Shown: positions 13,745-23,064 of the stretch, piece after piece
Layout of the letters: each line of letters starts with the position of its first letter
How positions within the stretch are numbered: position 1 is the stretch's first letter
Source of the DNA: DASPKX01 sp035627835
Lineage (GTDB): Bacteria > Verrucomicrobiota > Verrucomicrobiia > Limisphaerales > SXQI01
NCBI GenBank assembly: GCA_035627835.1
Contig: DASPKX010000064.1
Location: 1-49,106 of the forward strand
Direction: 5' to 3'
DNA length: 49,106 nucleotides
Made by a program: the position numbers and the translations under genes
Notes under the pieces: generated by a model
What the model saw: only the letters and a program-made list of their open reading frames with translations
Told to the model about the DNA's origin: nothing
Database searches by the model: none

Positions 13745-16303
13745 ATGGCGCGGCACAATAACGGCGTGCTTGCGGCCTTTCTGAATCCGTTTGTCTGGCG
13801 CATGGCCTGGCGGGATAGCCGGGCCAGCCGTTTGCGGTTGCTTCTGTTCTCCTCAGCCATTGTTCTCGGTATTGCCGCGCTCACGGCTCTAGGGTCGTTC
13901 AGCGAGAGCCTCAAGCAAGCCATGGCCGATCAGGCCAAGACGCTGCTCGGCGCCGATATGGTGATTCAGGCGCGGGATGATCTGCAGCCGGATGACGCGG
14001 AATTCCTGGAGGGCATCGGCAAAGAGCGCGCCCGAGAAGTCACTTTCTCCTCGATGATCTTTTTCGAGCGCACGGAAGGCACTCGTCTCGTTCAGGTGCG
14101 CGCGGTGGAAGGTGGCTTCCCATATTATGGTGATTTCCAAAGTGAGCCTGCTGCGGGTGAAGCGTTGTTCCGGGCGGGGCAGGGCGCCCTCGTGGACCAG
14201 GCGCTCATGGCCCAGTATGGAGCGGAGCCGGGCGACATTGTCCGCATCGGCCAGCTCTCGCTGCCGATCGTTGGCGGCTTGCAAAAGGCTCCGGGAGAGA
14301 CAGTGGCATTCTCCACCATCGCTCCGCGCGTTTACATTCCTTACGAGCTGTTGGAGGAAACCAAGCTCGTGCGGGCTGAGAGCTTTGCGCGGTTCAAAAC
14401 GTATTACAAGTTTCCAGTGGGCACAGATGTGGAGCGGCTTGCGCGCAAGCTTGAACCCCGCGCTCGGGAGCGGCGCCTTTCCATCGACACTGTAGAGGAA
14501 CGCAAGCGGGACATGGGCCGCGCTTTCGAGCGGCTGGACGATTTCCTGAACCTCGGTGGGTTTATCGCGCTGTTGTTGGGTGGAGTTGGTGTGGCGAGCG
14601 CGATCAATCTGCACATCCGCCAGAAGGTCCAGACTGTTGGCCTCCTGCGCTGCCTGGGAGCGAAACCGTCCGAAGCGTTCGCGGTTTACACGTTGCAAGC
14701 AGCCGCGCTCGGGTTGGTCGGCTCGATCGCAGGGGGCGCGCTGGGTTTAATCGTCCAAATGACCCTGCCCCGCGCCCTCGCAGATTTCCTCGCTCTGGAG
14801 GTCGCGTTTCAAATTGCCTGGGGCAGAGTCTTTGCCGGGATGGCCATTGGCCTTTTCGTGACACTGCTCTTCGCTGCGCTGCCGTTGCTCAGCCTGTGGT
14901 CAATCTCACCGTTAACGGTTGTGCGCTCCGGCGGTGGTGACCTCACTGTTCGCGCGCGCACTCGGTGGCTTGTCTATGCATTGCTCGGGGCGTTCATCGT
15001 GACGTTCGCCATCAGCCAAACCGGTCGATGGCGCTACGGCGTCGGATTTTCTGTCGGCCTGGGCGTTGCTTTCCTTGTGCTGCTTGGGGCCGCCAAAATG
15101 CTGATGAGCGCGGCGAGGGCGGCGCTCTCGCCGCGCTGGCCCTACGTGCTGCGACAAGGGGTCTCGAATCTGTTTCGCCCGAATAATCGAACCTTGCTCC
15201 TGGTGTTCGCTCTTGGGCTCGGGACGTTTCTCATCCTCACCTCCTATCTCACGCATCGCACTTTGTTGCGCGAGTTGCTCCCGCAGGGGAATAACGCTCG
15301 GCCGAATGTGGCGTTGTTCGACATTCAGACGGACCAACGCGAAGGCGTTCGCGCGCTTGTTCGTTCCAACGGGCTGCCAGTCCTGCAAGAAGCCGCGATG
15401 ATCCCGATGCGCTTGGCTGCGCTGAACGATCAGACCGTTCCGCAGTTGCTCAAGGATCGGAAGCGCGACATTCCGCACTGGCCCTTGCGCCGCGAATACC
15501 GTTCCACCTATCGCAATCACCTTGTGGACAGTGAAGAACCGGTGAGCGGCAAGTGGCCAGCTCAGGCCAGCGCCACGAACCTGATTCCCGTTTCAGTAGA
15601 GGAAGGCATCGCGCGCGAGTTGAAGCTTTCTCTCGGTGATCGCATGACCTGGGACATTCAAGGCGTGCAGATGGAGACAGAGATCGTCCATCTGCGCCGC
15701 GTTGATTGGCGGCGGCTGCAACCGAACTTCTTCGTGGTGTTCGCCGAAGGCTCCATCAACGATGCGCCTGCGATTCACGTGCTTGCCACGAAAGTAGAAG
15801 CCTCGCAGCAATCCGCCGCTCTCCAACGCGCTGTGGTAAAGGCTTACCCGAACGTCTCCACGATCGATCTGAGCCTCATTCTCCAAACGGTGGACAACAT
15901 CTTGAACAAGGCCAGTTACGTGATTCGCTTCATGGCTTTGTTTACAGTGGTGACAGGGATCATCGTGCTCATTGGGGCAATCTTCAGCGGGCGCTACCAA
16001 CGCCTAAAAGAAGGAGTGCTGCTGCGAACGCTCGGCGCAACGCGCAGCCAGGTGTTGCGCATTCAAGCAATTGAGTATGCGGCCCTGGGCGCTCTCTCCA
16101 GCCTGGCGGGAATCATTCTCGCGCATGCTGCCGGCTGGGCGTTGGCGCGCTACGTTTTCAAGATCAACTTTGCGCCGGGCATCGCCGCGTCTGCGGCAGC
16201 GCTGGTCATTGTTTGCGGTGTCACACTGCTGACAGGTTGGCTCTCTGGCCGAGGCTCGGTTCGAAAGCCGCCGCTGGAAGTTCTCCGATCAGAAACCGGC
16301 TAG
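13745..16303 (+). CDS. ABC transporter permease with two FtsX domains
   Basis: The protein has 852 residues. A first helix near residues 30-50 (LLLFSSAIVLGIAALTALGSF) is followed by a MacB-like periplasmic region. A first FtsX domain lies at about 255-400 (GGVGVASAINLHIRQKVQTVGLLRCLGA), further central helices at about 405-455 and 480-500, a second periplasmic region at about 500-720 and a final FtsX domain to the end (YQRLKEGVLLRTLGATRSQVLRIQAIEY). The layout matches YbbP-like exporters of lipids or lipoproteins. The expected ATPase partner (YbbA/LolD type) is not adjacent. Its start lies 76 bases from the divergent oxidoreductase. Confidence 0.88.
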   Translation: MARHNNGVLAAFLNPFVWRMAWRDSRASRLRLLLFSSAIVLGIAALTALGSFSESLKQAMADQAKTLLGADMVIQARDDLQPDDAEFLEGIGKERAREVTFSSMIFFERTEGTRLVQVRAVEGGFPYYGDFQSEPAAGEALFRAGQGALVDQALMAQYGAEPGDIVRIGQLSLPIVGGLQKAPGETVAFSTIAPRVYIPYELLEETKLVRAESFARFKTYYKFPVGTDVERLARKLEPRARERRLSIDTVEERKRDMGRAFERLDDFLNLGGFIALLLGGVGVASAINLHIRQKVQTVGLLRCLGAKPSEAFAVYTLQAAALGLVGSIAGGALGLIVQMTLPRALADFLALEVAFQIAWGRVFAGMAIGLFVTLLFAALPLLSLWSISPLTVVRSGGGDLTVRARTRWLVYALLGAFIVTFAISQTGRWRYGVGFSVGLGVAFLVLLGAAKMLMSAARAALSPRWPYVLRQGVSNLFRPNNRTLLLVFALGLGTFLILTSYLTHRTLLRELLPQGNNARPNVALFDIQTDQREGVRALVRSNGLPVLQEAAMIPMRLAALNDQTVPQLLKDRKRDIPHWPLRREYRSTYRNHLVDSEEPVSGKWPAQASATNLIPVSVEEGIARELKLSLGDRMTWDIQGVQMETEIVHLRRVDWRRLQPNFFVVFAEGSINDAPAIHVLATKVEASQQSAALQRAVVKAYPNVSTIDLSLILQTVDNILNKASYVIRFMALFTVVTGIIVLIGAIFSGRYQRLKEGVLLRTLGATRSQVLRIQAIEYAALGALSSLAGIILAHAAGWALARYVFKINFAPGIAASAAALVIVCGVTLLTGWLSGRGSVRKPPLEVLRSETG

Positions 16304-16357
16304 AATTGCCCTCACTTTTGCGGTGCGGATTACGCACGCGCTGGCTAAGCTTTCAGC

Positions 16358-17737
16358 ATGAAAGCCAAGCCATCCATTCGGTTGCATCGTCGTGCCTTCA
16401 TCGAGCGCGCCGCGGCCGGTGTCGCTCTCGTCAACATTCTCCCTGGCCATGTGCTTGGCCTCAATGGAGCCACTCCCCCCAGCGAGAAACTCAACATCGC
16501 AGCCATTGGCATTGCGGGCCAGGGGGCTGGCGATATTGCCAATGTGCAGAGCGAGAACATCGTCGCGTTGTGCGACGTGGATTGGGCGCATGCGGCGGGC
16601 ACCTTCAAGAAGTATCCGCAAGCAAAGCAGTATAAGGACTATCGCAAGATGCTCGATGAGGAAAAGGGCATCGACGCGGTCATTGTTGCGACGCCGGACC
16701 ATCATCATGCATTTGCTTCCATGGCCGCCATTCGCCGTGGCAAACATGTCTATTGCGAGAAGCCGCTAACTCATTCTGTCTGGGAAGCGCGTCAGCTCGC
16801 GAAGGCCGCTCGCGAAGCGAAAGTCGCGACGCAAATGGGCAACCAGGGGCAGGCATCAGAAGAGACACGCCGCTTGGCTGAGATGATCTGGGACGGCGCG
16901 ATTGGCGATGTGACGGAAGCGCATATCTGGACGGATCGCCCCAGCAATGGCTTGTTCAATGAGTATTGGCCGCAAGGCATCCCGCGTCCAAAGGAGACAC
17001 CGAAAGCGCCGGACACACTCGCGTGGGATCTTTGGTTAGGGCCTGCGCCCGAACGTCCGTTCCATCCTGCCTATGTTCCGTTCAAATGGCGCGGGTGGTG
17101 GGATTTCGGCACGGGGGCATTGGGTGACATTGGCTGCCACACGTTTGATCCTGTCTTCCGTGCCTTGAAGCTCGGCGCGCCCACGAGTGTGCAAGCCAGC
17201 TCCACGCGGGTGAACACGGAGACGTTCCCGCTGGCGTCTATGGTGACTTACGATTTTCCGGCTCGAGACGGTTTCGGGCCATTGAAGCTGGTGTGGTATG
17301 ACGGCGGGATGCGTCCGCCGCGTCCTGCGGAGCTGGAGGAAGGCAAAGAGATGGGAGCGACTGGCCATCTGATCATCGGGACTAAAGGCAAGATTGCGAC
17401 GCAACGGGTGGGCAATGGCCAGCGTTATCGCCTGATTCCGGCGAGTCGGGCAGACCAATATGGCGAACCACCAAAGAAACTTGAGCGCTCACCGGGGCAT
17501 TTTCAGGAGTGGCTTCAAGCCTGCAAAGGCGGCAAGCCCGCAGGCGCTAACTTCGATTGGGCTGGCCCGCTGACTGAGGCAGTGCTCATCGGCAACGTGG
17601 CGCTTCGTCCCGAGATGCGTGATGAGCTGGTGGGCAAGAAGCTGCTCTGGGATGCGGCAAACTTGCGGTTCACCAACTCTGACAAAGCTAACAATTTCCT
17701 GAAACGCGAATATCGGGCGGGCTGGACGCTGATCTAG
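16358..17737 (+). CDS. Gfo/Idh/MocA oxidoreductase with Tat signal
   Basis: The protein has 459 residues. The N-terminus has a twin-arginine signal (RRAFIERAAAG, then a hydrophobic stretch), so it is probably exported folded. The dinucleotide-binding part contains IAAIGIAGQGAGDIANV, DAVIVATPDHHHAFAS and the catalytic-loop pattern YCEKPLTHS. The C-terminal half has WDFGTGALGDIGCHTFDPVF, common in planctomycete and verrucomicrobial members. A role in sugar or polysaccharide breakdown products is likely but not specific. Its TAG stop shares the palindrome CTAG with the stop of the convergent propeller gene. Confidence 0.88.
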   Translation: MKAKPSIRLHRRAFIERAAAGVALVNILPGHVLGLNGATPPSEKLNIAAIGIAGQGAGDIANVQSENIVALCDVDWAHAAGTFKKYPQAKQYKDYRKMLDEEKGIDAVIVATPDHHHAFASMAAIRRGKHVYCEKPLTHSVWEARQLAKAAREAKVATQMGNQGQASEETRRLAEMIWDGAIGDVTEAHIWTDRPSNGLFNEYWPQGIPRPKETPKAPDTLAWDLWLGPAPERPFHPAYVPFKWRGWWDFGTGALGDIGCHTFDPVFRALKLGAPTSVQASSTRVNTETFPLASMVTYDFPARDGFGPLKLVWYDGGMRPPRPAELEEGKEMGATGHLIIGTKGKIATQRVGNGQRYRLIPASRADQYGEPPKKLERSPGHFQEWLQACKGGKPAGANFDWAGPLTEAVLIGNVALRPEMRDELVGKKLLWDAANLRFTNSDKANNFLKREYRAGWTLI

Positions 17738-18981
17738 AATACGATACCGCGGTCACCGACCTTATAAAGGCGCTCGGCGGTGCGAATGTAAATCGCGCTG
17801 TCGGCAATGGCGTACGAGGACAAGGTGCGCTCCTTCAGATCGTTCGTTGCGATCTTCTCGAAGGTTTTGCCAACCTTGATGACCGTGCCGACGCCTTCCT
17901 CGTTTTGGAAGTAAATGCGCCCTTCCGCGAAGACTGGGGAAGCAGAGAAGTTCCCGCCGATGCGCTCCTGCCAATGCACCTTGCCGGTCTTTGCGTCGAC
18001 GCATGAAGCAATACCCGCGTCTGAGACCATATACAGTTCGTCACCGATCAGCAGCATCGAAGGGGTGTTGGGAGCGCTGCGGGTGAGTGTCCAGGCGATG
18101 TGAGTATCGGTGACGTCACCTTTGCCATCGGCCTTCACCGCAAGGACAGTGGGACGATCGTAGCCGGTCCCGATGAACAGCAGTCCGTGCCCATAAACCG
18201 GGCGCGGAATGACGGAGTAACCTTCACCGTAGCGGGCGCGCCAGATCTCAGAACCGTCCTTTGGATTCAGAGCTGAAACCACGCCACTGCCAGGGCTAAT
18301 GATCTGCGTCTGGCCGTTGACCTCGATCACCAGTGGGGTGGTGAAGGAGAACTTGGATTTCGCATCGGTGTTGCGTGGAACCTTCCAGGCAACTTCACCG
18401 GTGTTCTGATCCAGAGCGACGATGAAGGGATCGCTGCCGCCGTCCGCGCTGTAAACGAGTTTGCCGTCGACTAGCACAGGGGAGCCGCCGCTGCCGTGCA
18501 CAGGGGGGTATCGAAGCTTGTTCTGACGCCAAAGCACTTTGCCGCTCGTATCCAAGCAGGCGGTTCCCTGGTGTCCAAAGTGCACATAGACCTTGCCGTT
18601 CTCAATCAACGGCGTGGGGCTGGCGTGGCTGTTTTTGTTGTGGATGTAGCTGGCCTGGGCTTCAGCAGGCCCGAACACCTCGGTATTCCACAGAATCTTC
18701 CCGGTTGCAGCATTGAGGCAGAGCGCGCGAAGGGAGAGCCCGTCTCCTTCTTTGATCGCCGTCGTAAGATAGACTTTCCCCTGAACCACCGACGGAGATG
18801 ACCAGCCTCCCCCTGGAATCTCGGTTTTCCAGGCGACGTTTTTATCAGGCCCCCATTCGGTGGGAATGTTGCGGTCGGTGGAATGGCCCTGGTGCGTGGG
18901 GCCGCGGAATTGCGGCCAGTCAGTTGCGAACGCAGTGTTTATGAGCGTTGCGAGCACAAGGGCACGAACCAGGGTTGTCAT
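17734..18981 (-). CDS. Exported PQQ-repeat beta-propeller protein
   Basis: This 415-residue protein starts MTTLVRALVLATLINTAFA, a signal peptide, then TDWPQFRGPTHQGHS, the usual opening of secreted PQQ-like propellers in this phylum. Blade repeats such as GKVYLTTAIKEGDGLSLRALCLNAATGKILW and LVYSADGGSDPFIVALDQNTGEVAW are visible. Such proteins often serve as binding scaffolds and are not always enzymes; no dehydrogenase active site was seen. It is the last gene of the six-gene CotH-VTC operon, 44 bases after DUF4159. The ATG at 18981 was preferred over one 36 bases upstream because it starts the signal peptide. Confidence 0.85.
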   Translation of the reverse strand: MTTLVRALVLATLINTAFATDWPQFRGPTHQGHSTDRNIPTEWGPDKNVAWKTEIPGGGWSSPSVVQGKVYLTTAIKEGDGLSLRALCLNAATGKILWNTEVFGPAEAQASYIHNKNSHASPTPLIENGKVYVHFGHQGTACLDTSGKVLWRQNKLRYPPVHGSGGSPVLVDGKLVYSADGGSDPFIVALDQNTGEVAWKVPRNTDAKSKFSFTTPLVIEVNGQTQIISPGSGVVSALNPKDGSEIWRARYGEGYSVIPRPVYGHGLLFIGTGYDRPTVLAVKADGKGDVTDTHIAWTLTRSAPNTPSMLLIGDELYMVSDAGIASCVDAKTGKVHWQERIGGNFSASPVFAEGRIYFQNEEGVGTVIKVGKTFEKIATNDLKERTLSSYAIADSAIYIRTAERLYKVGDRGIVF

Positions 18982-19025
18982 GGGCGCAAAGATATGGACG
19001 CCGGGTTTCAGCCGCAAGGCGCCCG

Positions 19026-19838
19026 CTAATGGGTCATGATGTAGAGCAGGATGTTGATCCCGAGCGGAAAGGCTTTCTTCTCGCTGAACTCTTTAAAGTA
19101 CCAAGGATCGGTGGCTTCCTCTTCCCAGCCGTCGCCAGTGTCGGTGTTGTGCATGATGAGAGCCATCATGCGGCCCTTCTTGTCGAAGATCGCTTTGTAA
19201 TGCGGTGTCTTGGCGTCGGGCCGTTCCCAGGTGATGCCGCTCCCTTTGTTGCGAGTGGCCATGTAGATGTTGGGCATCTGCGGCTTCTCTTTTAACGGGA
19301 AGAGCATGCGAAAGATTTCGTGCTCGACCCCAAGCTCAACCGGCTCGTGGTCGGGAAGGACCTTTTTGATCTCGCGATAGAAATTGTTCCATTCCTCTGG
19401 ACCCCAAAAATCGTCCACGAGCAGAAAGCCGCCACGCAAAAGATAAGCGCGGAGCGCTTTCACGTCTTCTGAGTCGAACTCCAGGCCTCCGACGCCGCTC
19501 ATAAAGATGAACGGGTAGTTGTAGAGGTCAGGATCAGTGAGTTCGATCAACTTGCCTTGCGGATCCACGCGCATGGCGGTCATCTGCTGGAGGCGGTAGG
19601 AGAGGTTCAGATCCGAATCCGGGTAGTCGGTGTCCCAGCGCATGCTCTGGCGCTGGGTCCACGACTTGTAACGGATGCGGGCGAAGGTAAACGTGTCTTT
19701 GGGGAACTCCTTATCGGTTTCCCAAACAGGCACGTTGCCGCGGGCGCTTTGACCGGGAGCGCGCCGGGATTGAGCAAAGACGAGCGCGCCGGCCAAGGTT
19801 GCGGCGAGGAACAATAGGATCGCCAGGCGCGCCCGCAT
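19026..19838 (-). CDS. DUF4159-domain exported protein
   Basis: The protein has 270 residues. A signal peptide (MRARLAILLFLAATLAGALVFA) precedes FTFARIRYKSW and the DUF4159 core, including LYNYPFIFMSGVGGLEF, LRAYLLRGGFLLVDDFWG and a late FKEFSEKKAFPLGINILLYIMTH. The fold is related to the glutamine-amidotransferase-like domains found in proteins that monitor or process surface components. The function is unknown. It follows CotH-1 by one base, so it is co-translated. Confidence 0.85.
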   Translation of the reverse strand: MRARLAILLFLAATLAGALVFAQSRRAPGQSARGNVPVWETDKEFPKDTFTFARIRYKSWTQRQSMRWDTDYPDSDLNLSYRLQQMTAMRVDPQGKLIELTDPDLYNYPFIFMSGVGGLEFDSEDVKALRAYLLRGGFLLVDDFWGPEEWNNFYREIKKVLPDHEPVELGVEHEIFRMLFPLKEKPQMPNIYMATRNKGSGITWERPDAKTPHYKAIFDKKGRMMALIMHNTDTGDGWEEEATDPWYFKEFSEKKAFPLGINILLYIMTH

Positions 19839-19839
19839 G

Positions 19840-21609
19840 CTAGTTCGACATCTTCATCACGGGCGCGTTCTTCACCTCAGGCAATGAGAGAAGGTAGGCG
19901 CGGCGTGCGTCACAAAATTGTTTGAGGCTCATGTTGGCGGCGCCGGGCCCGCGCATGCCTGGCTCCGGCTGGGGCTGGGCTGACGCAGCGAGGCTCTTTT
20001 CGAACGCATCATTCTGGTAGAGCTTGCGCGTGTCCTTTTTGACTTCCGCCGCGATGCGATTGTGCTGCTTCTCGGCGATGGGGCCGACTTTGTTCCAGTC
20101 GAGCCAGTTCTCCGCGATGTGGCGAATGTTGGCGAGGTACCGCTCACGGTATGCCGGGACGGACAGGAGTTTGTTCAGGAGCGGCTTGTTGGCGTCCTGA
20201 GAGCCCGCCCAAACAGAGAGTTCCATGGGGTTGCGGGGCTCGCCGCCTCCGCCGCCACCACCGCCGCCACCGCGCATGCCGGGAGGCCCGCCGCCTGCGG
20301 GACGGAAGGTTTCATTCGCATCGTGGGGGACAATGTGGAACTTCCCTTTCTCGTCCTGATAAATGTTGTAGTCGCTGGCGCGGATCCAATAGCCATCCGC
20401 GTTCATGAGAACGTTCTCAAGCGCGAGGAACTTAAGGGCGCCATCGACGTCGAGGATCGGCTCGATGGCTTTTTGCAGTTCGTTCGTGGGGGTCTGGTTC
20501 AGGATTTTGCAGAGGTTCACCAGATCCTGCCAAGCCTTGGGGTCGTCTTTGGATTTGATTTCGTAAATGGTCTTGTACTCGCCAGGGTTATCACCGAGAT
20601 ATTCGAGTCCGCCGCGGCCGCGAGGGCTGCCGGGAACTTTCCAGCGAGCGCCTTTCGTGCTGCCAAATGCTTCCTTGATGAACTCTTTGTTAAATTGCTG
20701 GGCGTTGACGTAAACACCCCAGCTTTCGCCATTGATGACGAGACGAACGTGGTTCGCTTTTGGCGTTGGGATGTATTGGTGGGCGACGTAGTAGTAAAGG
20801 AACGTGCGGAGGAATGAGGGGTCAGTGTGGGAATTGAGCAGGTTGAGTGTGCGGTAGCCGCCCACGTTCTGGTCTTCCTTGATGAAGTCGGTGGAGATAT
20901 TTAGCGAATGCTTGCGACCTTCACTGACGGTGAAGAACGAGGAGGCGCCGCGGAAGTGGACCCCGACATCTTCGTAGGTTTTGCCGTCCACCGTGAGCCT
21001 GGCTGGGATTTCCACATCGGTGTTGTTGAACTCCATGAGTTCCTTCTCCCAATCCGGTGAGTCGAACTCGAGGAAGAAGGTGCGGAGCGTGGCGGCATCG
21101 TAGAGCGGCGCGTTGGAGGGCTTCACGTCGCTGGCAGCAACCTTTTCACCTGCTTGAGGTGGGGCAGAGTCTTCGGGACGAGGGCCGCCGGCGCCGCGAC
21201 CAGGCCCACCGGGTCCACGACGAGGCATGCCACGGCCTTCTGCTTGCTCCCTGGAGAGGAACTCAAGAGCGGCTTTGCGCTCGGCTTTATCGAGCTTCTT
21301 GTCTTTGTTCGCGTCGAACTGCTTGAGCAGCTTGCGCTCTTGTGGAGGGCCGCCGAAACCTGGAGGACCGCCCGGTCCGCCTGGGCCGCCCTGGCGGGGA
21401 GGGCCAAAGTTGCCAGGGGCGGGCATAAGGACGTCCTGCGGCTCTCCGCTGCGTGGGCGTTGCGGGCGCTCAGCGTTATCCTGAGCGAGAGAAGCGGCAG
21501 CAATCCAAGTGGCCGCAGCCAACACGATTGCCAGAAAAGGTGTTTTATCGTGTATAAGCGTGTATAAGCGTGTAAATCCGATACCTGGCACGCGGTTTGA
21601 TATCTTCAT
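19840..21609 (-). CDS. CotH-family kinase-like protein with EF-hand (CotH-1)
   Basis: The protein has 589 residues. A hydrophobic N-terminal segment (about 22-43) is followed by a Gly/Pro-rich stretch, an EF-hand loop FDANKDKKLDKAE (about 98-110) and a second Gly/Pro-rich linker. The CotH domain then runs from about 180 to 560. Family marks are GVHFRGASSFF, SLNISTDF, VINGESWGVYVNAQQFNKEF and IVPHDANETF, with the acidic residue kept but W of the usual PWD replaced by H. A run of about ten glycines interrupts the domain. CotH proteins phosphorylate other proteins in spore coats; here an exported kinase-like role is inferred. Confidence 0.85.
   Translation of the reverse strand: MKISNRVPGIGFTRLYTLIHDKTPFLAIVLAAATWIAAASLAQDNAERPQRPRSGEPQDVLMPAPGNFGPPRQGGPGGPGGPPGFGGPPQERKLLKQFDANKDKKLDKAERKAALEFLSREQAEGRGMPRRGPGGPGRGAGGPRPEDSAPPQAGEKVAASDVKPSNAPLYDAATLRTFFLEFDSPDWEKELMEFNNTDVEIPARLTVDGKTYEDVGVHFRGASSFFTVSEGRKHSLNISTDFIKEDQNVGGYRTLNLLNSHTDPSFLRTFLYYYVAHQYIPTPKANHVRLVINGESWGVYVNAQQFNKEFIKEAFGSTKGARWKVPGSPRGRGGLEYLGDNPGEYKTIYEIKSKDDPKAWQDLVNLCKILNQTPTNELQKAIEPILDVDGALKFLALENVLMNADGYWIRASDYNIYQDEKGKFHIVPHDANETFRPAGGGPPGMRGGGGGGGGGGEPRNPMELSVWAGSQDANKPLLNKLLSVPAYRERYLANIRHIAENWLDWNKVGPIAEKQHNRIAAEVKKDTRKLYQNDAFEKSLAASAQPQPEPGMRGPGAANMSLKQFCDARRAYLLSLPEVKNAPVMKMSN
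21549..21574. repeat. 10-base tandem repeat in the CotH-1 N-terminal coding region
   Basis: The unit TGTATAAGCG occurs twice in a row and then starts a third time (TGTAAA). It lies in the stretch coding for RLYTLIHD, just before the hydrophobic signal segment. Ten bases is not a multiple of three, so a gain or loss of one unit would break the frame. Confidence 0.75.
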
Positions 21610-21612
21610 AAA

Positions 21613-22308
21613 TTAATCGTCGTCGATGCCGCGGCGTTCGATCTCGACATTGTGAACGCCTTCGAGGCGGTTGATGTTTTTTAGCAGGCTATCGATGGAA
21701 AGACCTTGTTTAAAGCGAACCTGGTAGGTGGCATCCACAGCCACACCGCCTTTGGCCGTTGAGATGGACTGAAGCTCACGCTCAGCGAGATGCGTGTCGA
21801 AGACCGGCTTGAGCAAAGCGTCGAGATCCTGGCCGACACTGACGCGAGCGGTGAGGAGGTACCAGGGTTCTTCTGAAACAAACCCGCGCGCTTGAAATCG
21901 AAGCACCGCAGCGGCCAAGGCGACCACGACAATGCCGCCGAGAGCCACCCACAAGTTCTGCGAGCCGACAGCCATGCCCACGACGACTGCGAAGATGACG
22001 TAGGCGGTATCCTGGGTGTCCCGAACGACAGTTCGAAAACGAACAATGGAGAGGGCGCCGACCAAGCTGAATGCGCGGGCCACGTTGTTGCCGATGACCT
22101 GAGTCACCATGGCAATGAGAACGCAGAGCAGAACCAGGGTGGTTGGGAAGGAGCCACCCGGAGAAACACCTTTGCGCGCGCGGCGATAAACCCAAGCGAC
22201 CACGACACCCAAGACCAGCGCGGTGAGGAGGCGCAGAAAAACGTGCGCTGGAGCCACGGCGTGGTCTGGGCCGGATGCCTGCAGGAATTCGGGAAAAGTG
22301 TTGGTCAT
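21613..22308 (-). CDS. DUF4956 membrane protein
   Basis: The protein has 231 residues. Four predicted helices fill about residues 20-140, with the family block IGNNVARAFSLVGALSIVRF followed by RDTQDTAYVIFAVVVGMAVG. A soluble C-terminal domain follows (about 150-231). DUF4956 proteins occur next to VTC-domain polymerases in many bacteria, and this gene starts 5 bases after the VTC gene. A transport or channel role for the product of the VTC protein is plausible but unproven. It is 3 bases before CotH-1. Confidence 0.9.
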   Translation of the reverse strand: MTNTFPEFLQASGPDHAVAPAHVFLRLLTALVLGVVVAWVYRRARKGVSPGGSFPTTLVLLCVLIAMVTQVIGNNVARAFSLVGALSIVRFRTVVRDTQDTAYVIFAVVVGMAVGSQNLWVALGGIVVVALAAAVLRFQARGFVSEEPWYLLTARVSVGQDLDALLKPVFDTHLAERELQSISTAKGGVAVDATYQVRFKQGLSIDSLLKNINRLEGVHNVEIERRGIDDD

Positions 22309-22313
22309 GCTGT

Positions 22314-23051
22314 TTAGGCCACAGCGGCGGTAGGGGCCTGATCGGTCAGCTCAGGAGCGAGGCCAAGGGATCGAGCGGCCAAGCGGTACTTGGAAAGAGC
22401 CTGTGGTTTGATTGAAAAGGTTTCGGCCAGCTCTTTGAAAAGAGCAGGGAGAGGCTCCCGATACTTCAGCTCAATAATGGCTTGGTCGGTTAAAAGGCCG
22501 AATGCCTGATCGTCTTCACGGAATTGGAGTGAGGCCAGTGGCCAAGCGCGGAGATTCTCGTCCACAGTGAGACGGATCAGACCGGTCGGGCAGATACCGA
22601 CGCGCGCCATGCGGTGGTAGGAGATTTGGCAAATCGGCTGAAGTTTCCGAAGGAGCAAGCGTTCGTGGTACCAGGCGCCGAGCCAGGAGCGGTCGGGTTG
22701 CGGTGCGCTCAAGCGGGCGAGTTCTTCAAGTGTCACCAGAGAGCGGCGTTTAGAAACGAGGCCGCGGGTTTTGAGTTTCCGCTCCAGAAATGCGACAGGG
22801 CCGCTGTTGTAGCGGCGCACGCGGAACTTGCTGCGCCCATACGAACCACGGCGATGGAAGACATCGAAATCAGCGGTGTCCATATAAAGGCTCGTGATCT
22901 CATAGAGGTCGCGGCCATCTTTGCCATTGGGATCGGGCTCAAGGCGCTGCCGAGCCCAGACGCGGATTTGCTCCGCGAGCGGCTTGGGAACGAGGAACTT
23001 GATCTCAGTGGCAAGATCGCGGTTCTCGCGGGATTCAGTTGAGGGTGACAT
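22314..23051 (-). CDS. VTC-domain polyphosphate polymerase-like protein
   Basis: This 245-residue protein is one VTC domain. It carries the basic, tunnel-lining pattern ATEIKFLVPK, then SLYMDTADFDVF, KFRVRRYNSG, AFLERKLKTRG and VSKRRSLV, and ends IIELKYREPLPALF with YRLAARSLG. In yeast Vtc4 this fold makes polyphosphate from ATP; the same residues (Arg, Lys and Glu of the tunnel) are visible here. No membrane segment is present; DUF4956 likely provides that. The ATG at 23051 fits the domain start; an upstream in-frame start would run into CotH-2. Confidence 0.88.
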   Translation of the reverse strand: MSPSTESRENRDLATEIKFLVPKPLAEQIRVWARQRLEPDPNGKDGRDLYEITSLYMDTADFDVFHRRGSYGRSKFRVRRYNSGPVAFLERKLKTRGLVSKRRSLVTLEELARLSAPQPDRSWLGAWYHERLLLRKLQPICQISYHRMARVGICPTGLIRLTVDENLRAWPLASLQFREDDQAFGLLTDQAIIELKYREPLPALFKELAETFSIKPQALSKYRLAARSLGLAPELTDQAPTAAVA

Positions 23052-23064
23052 GCGTGGCTCCAGT

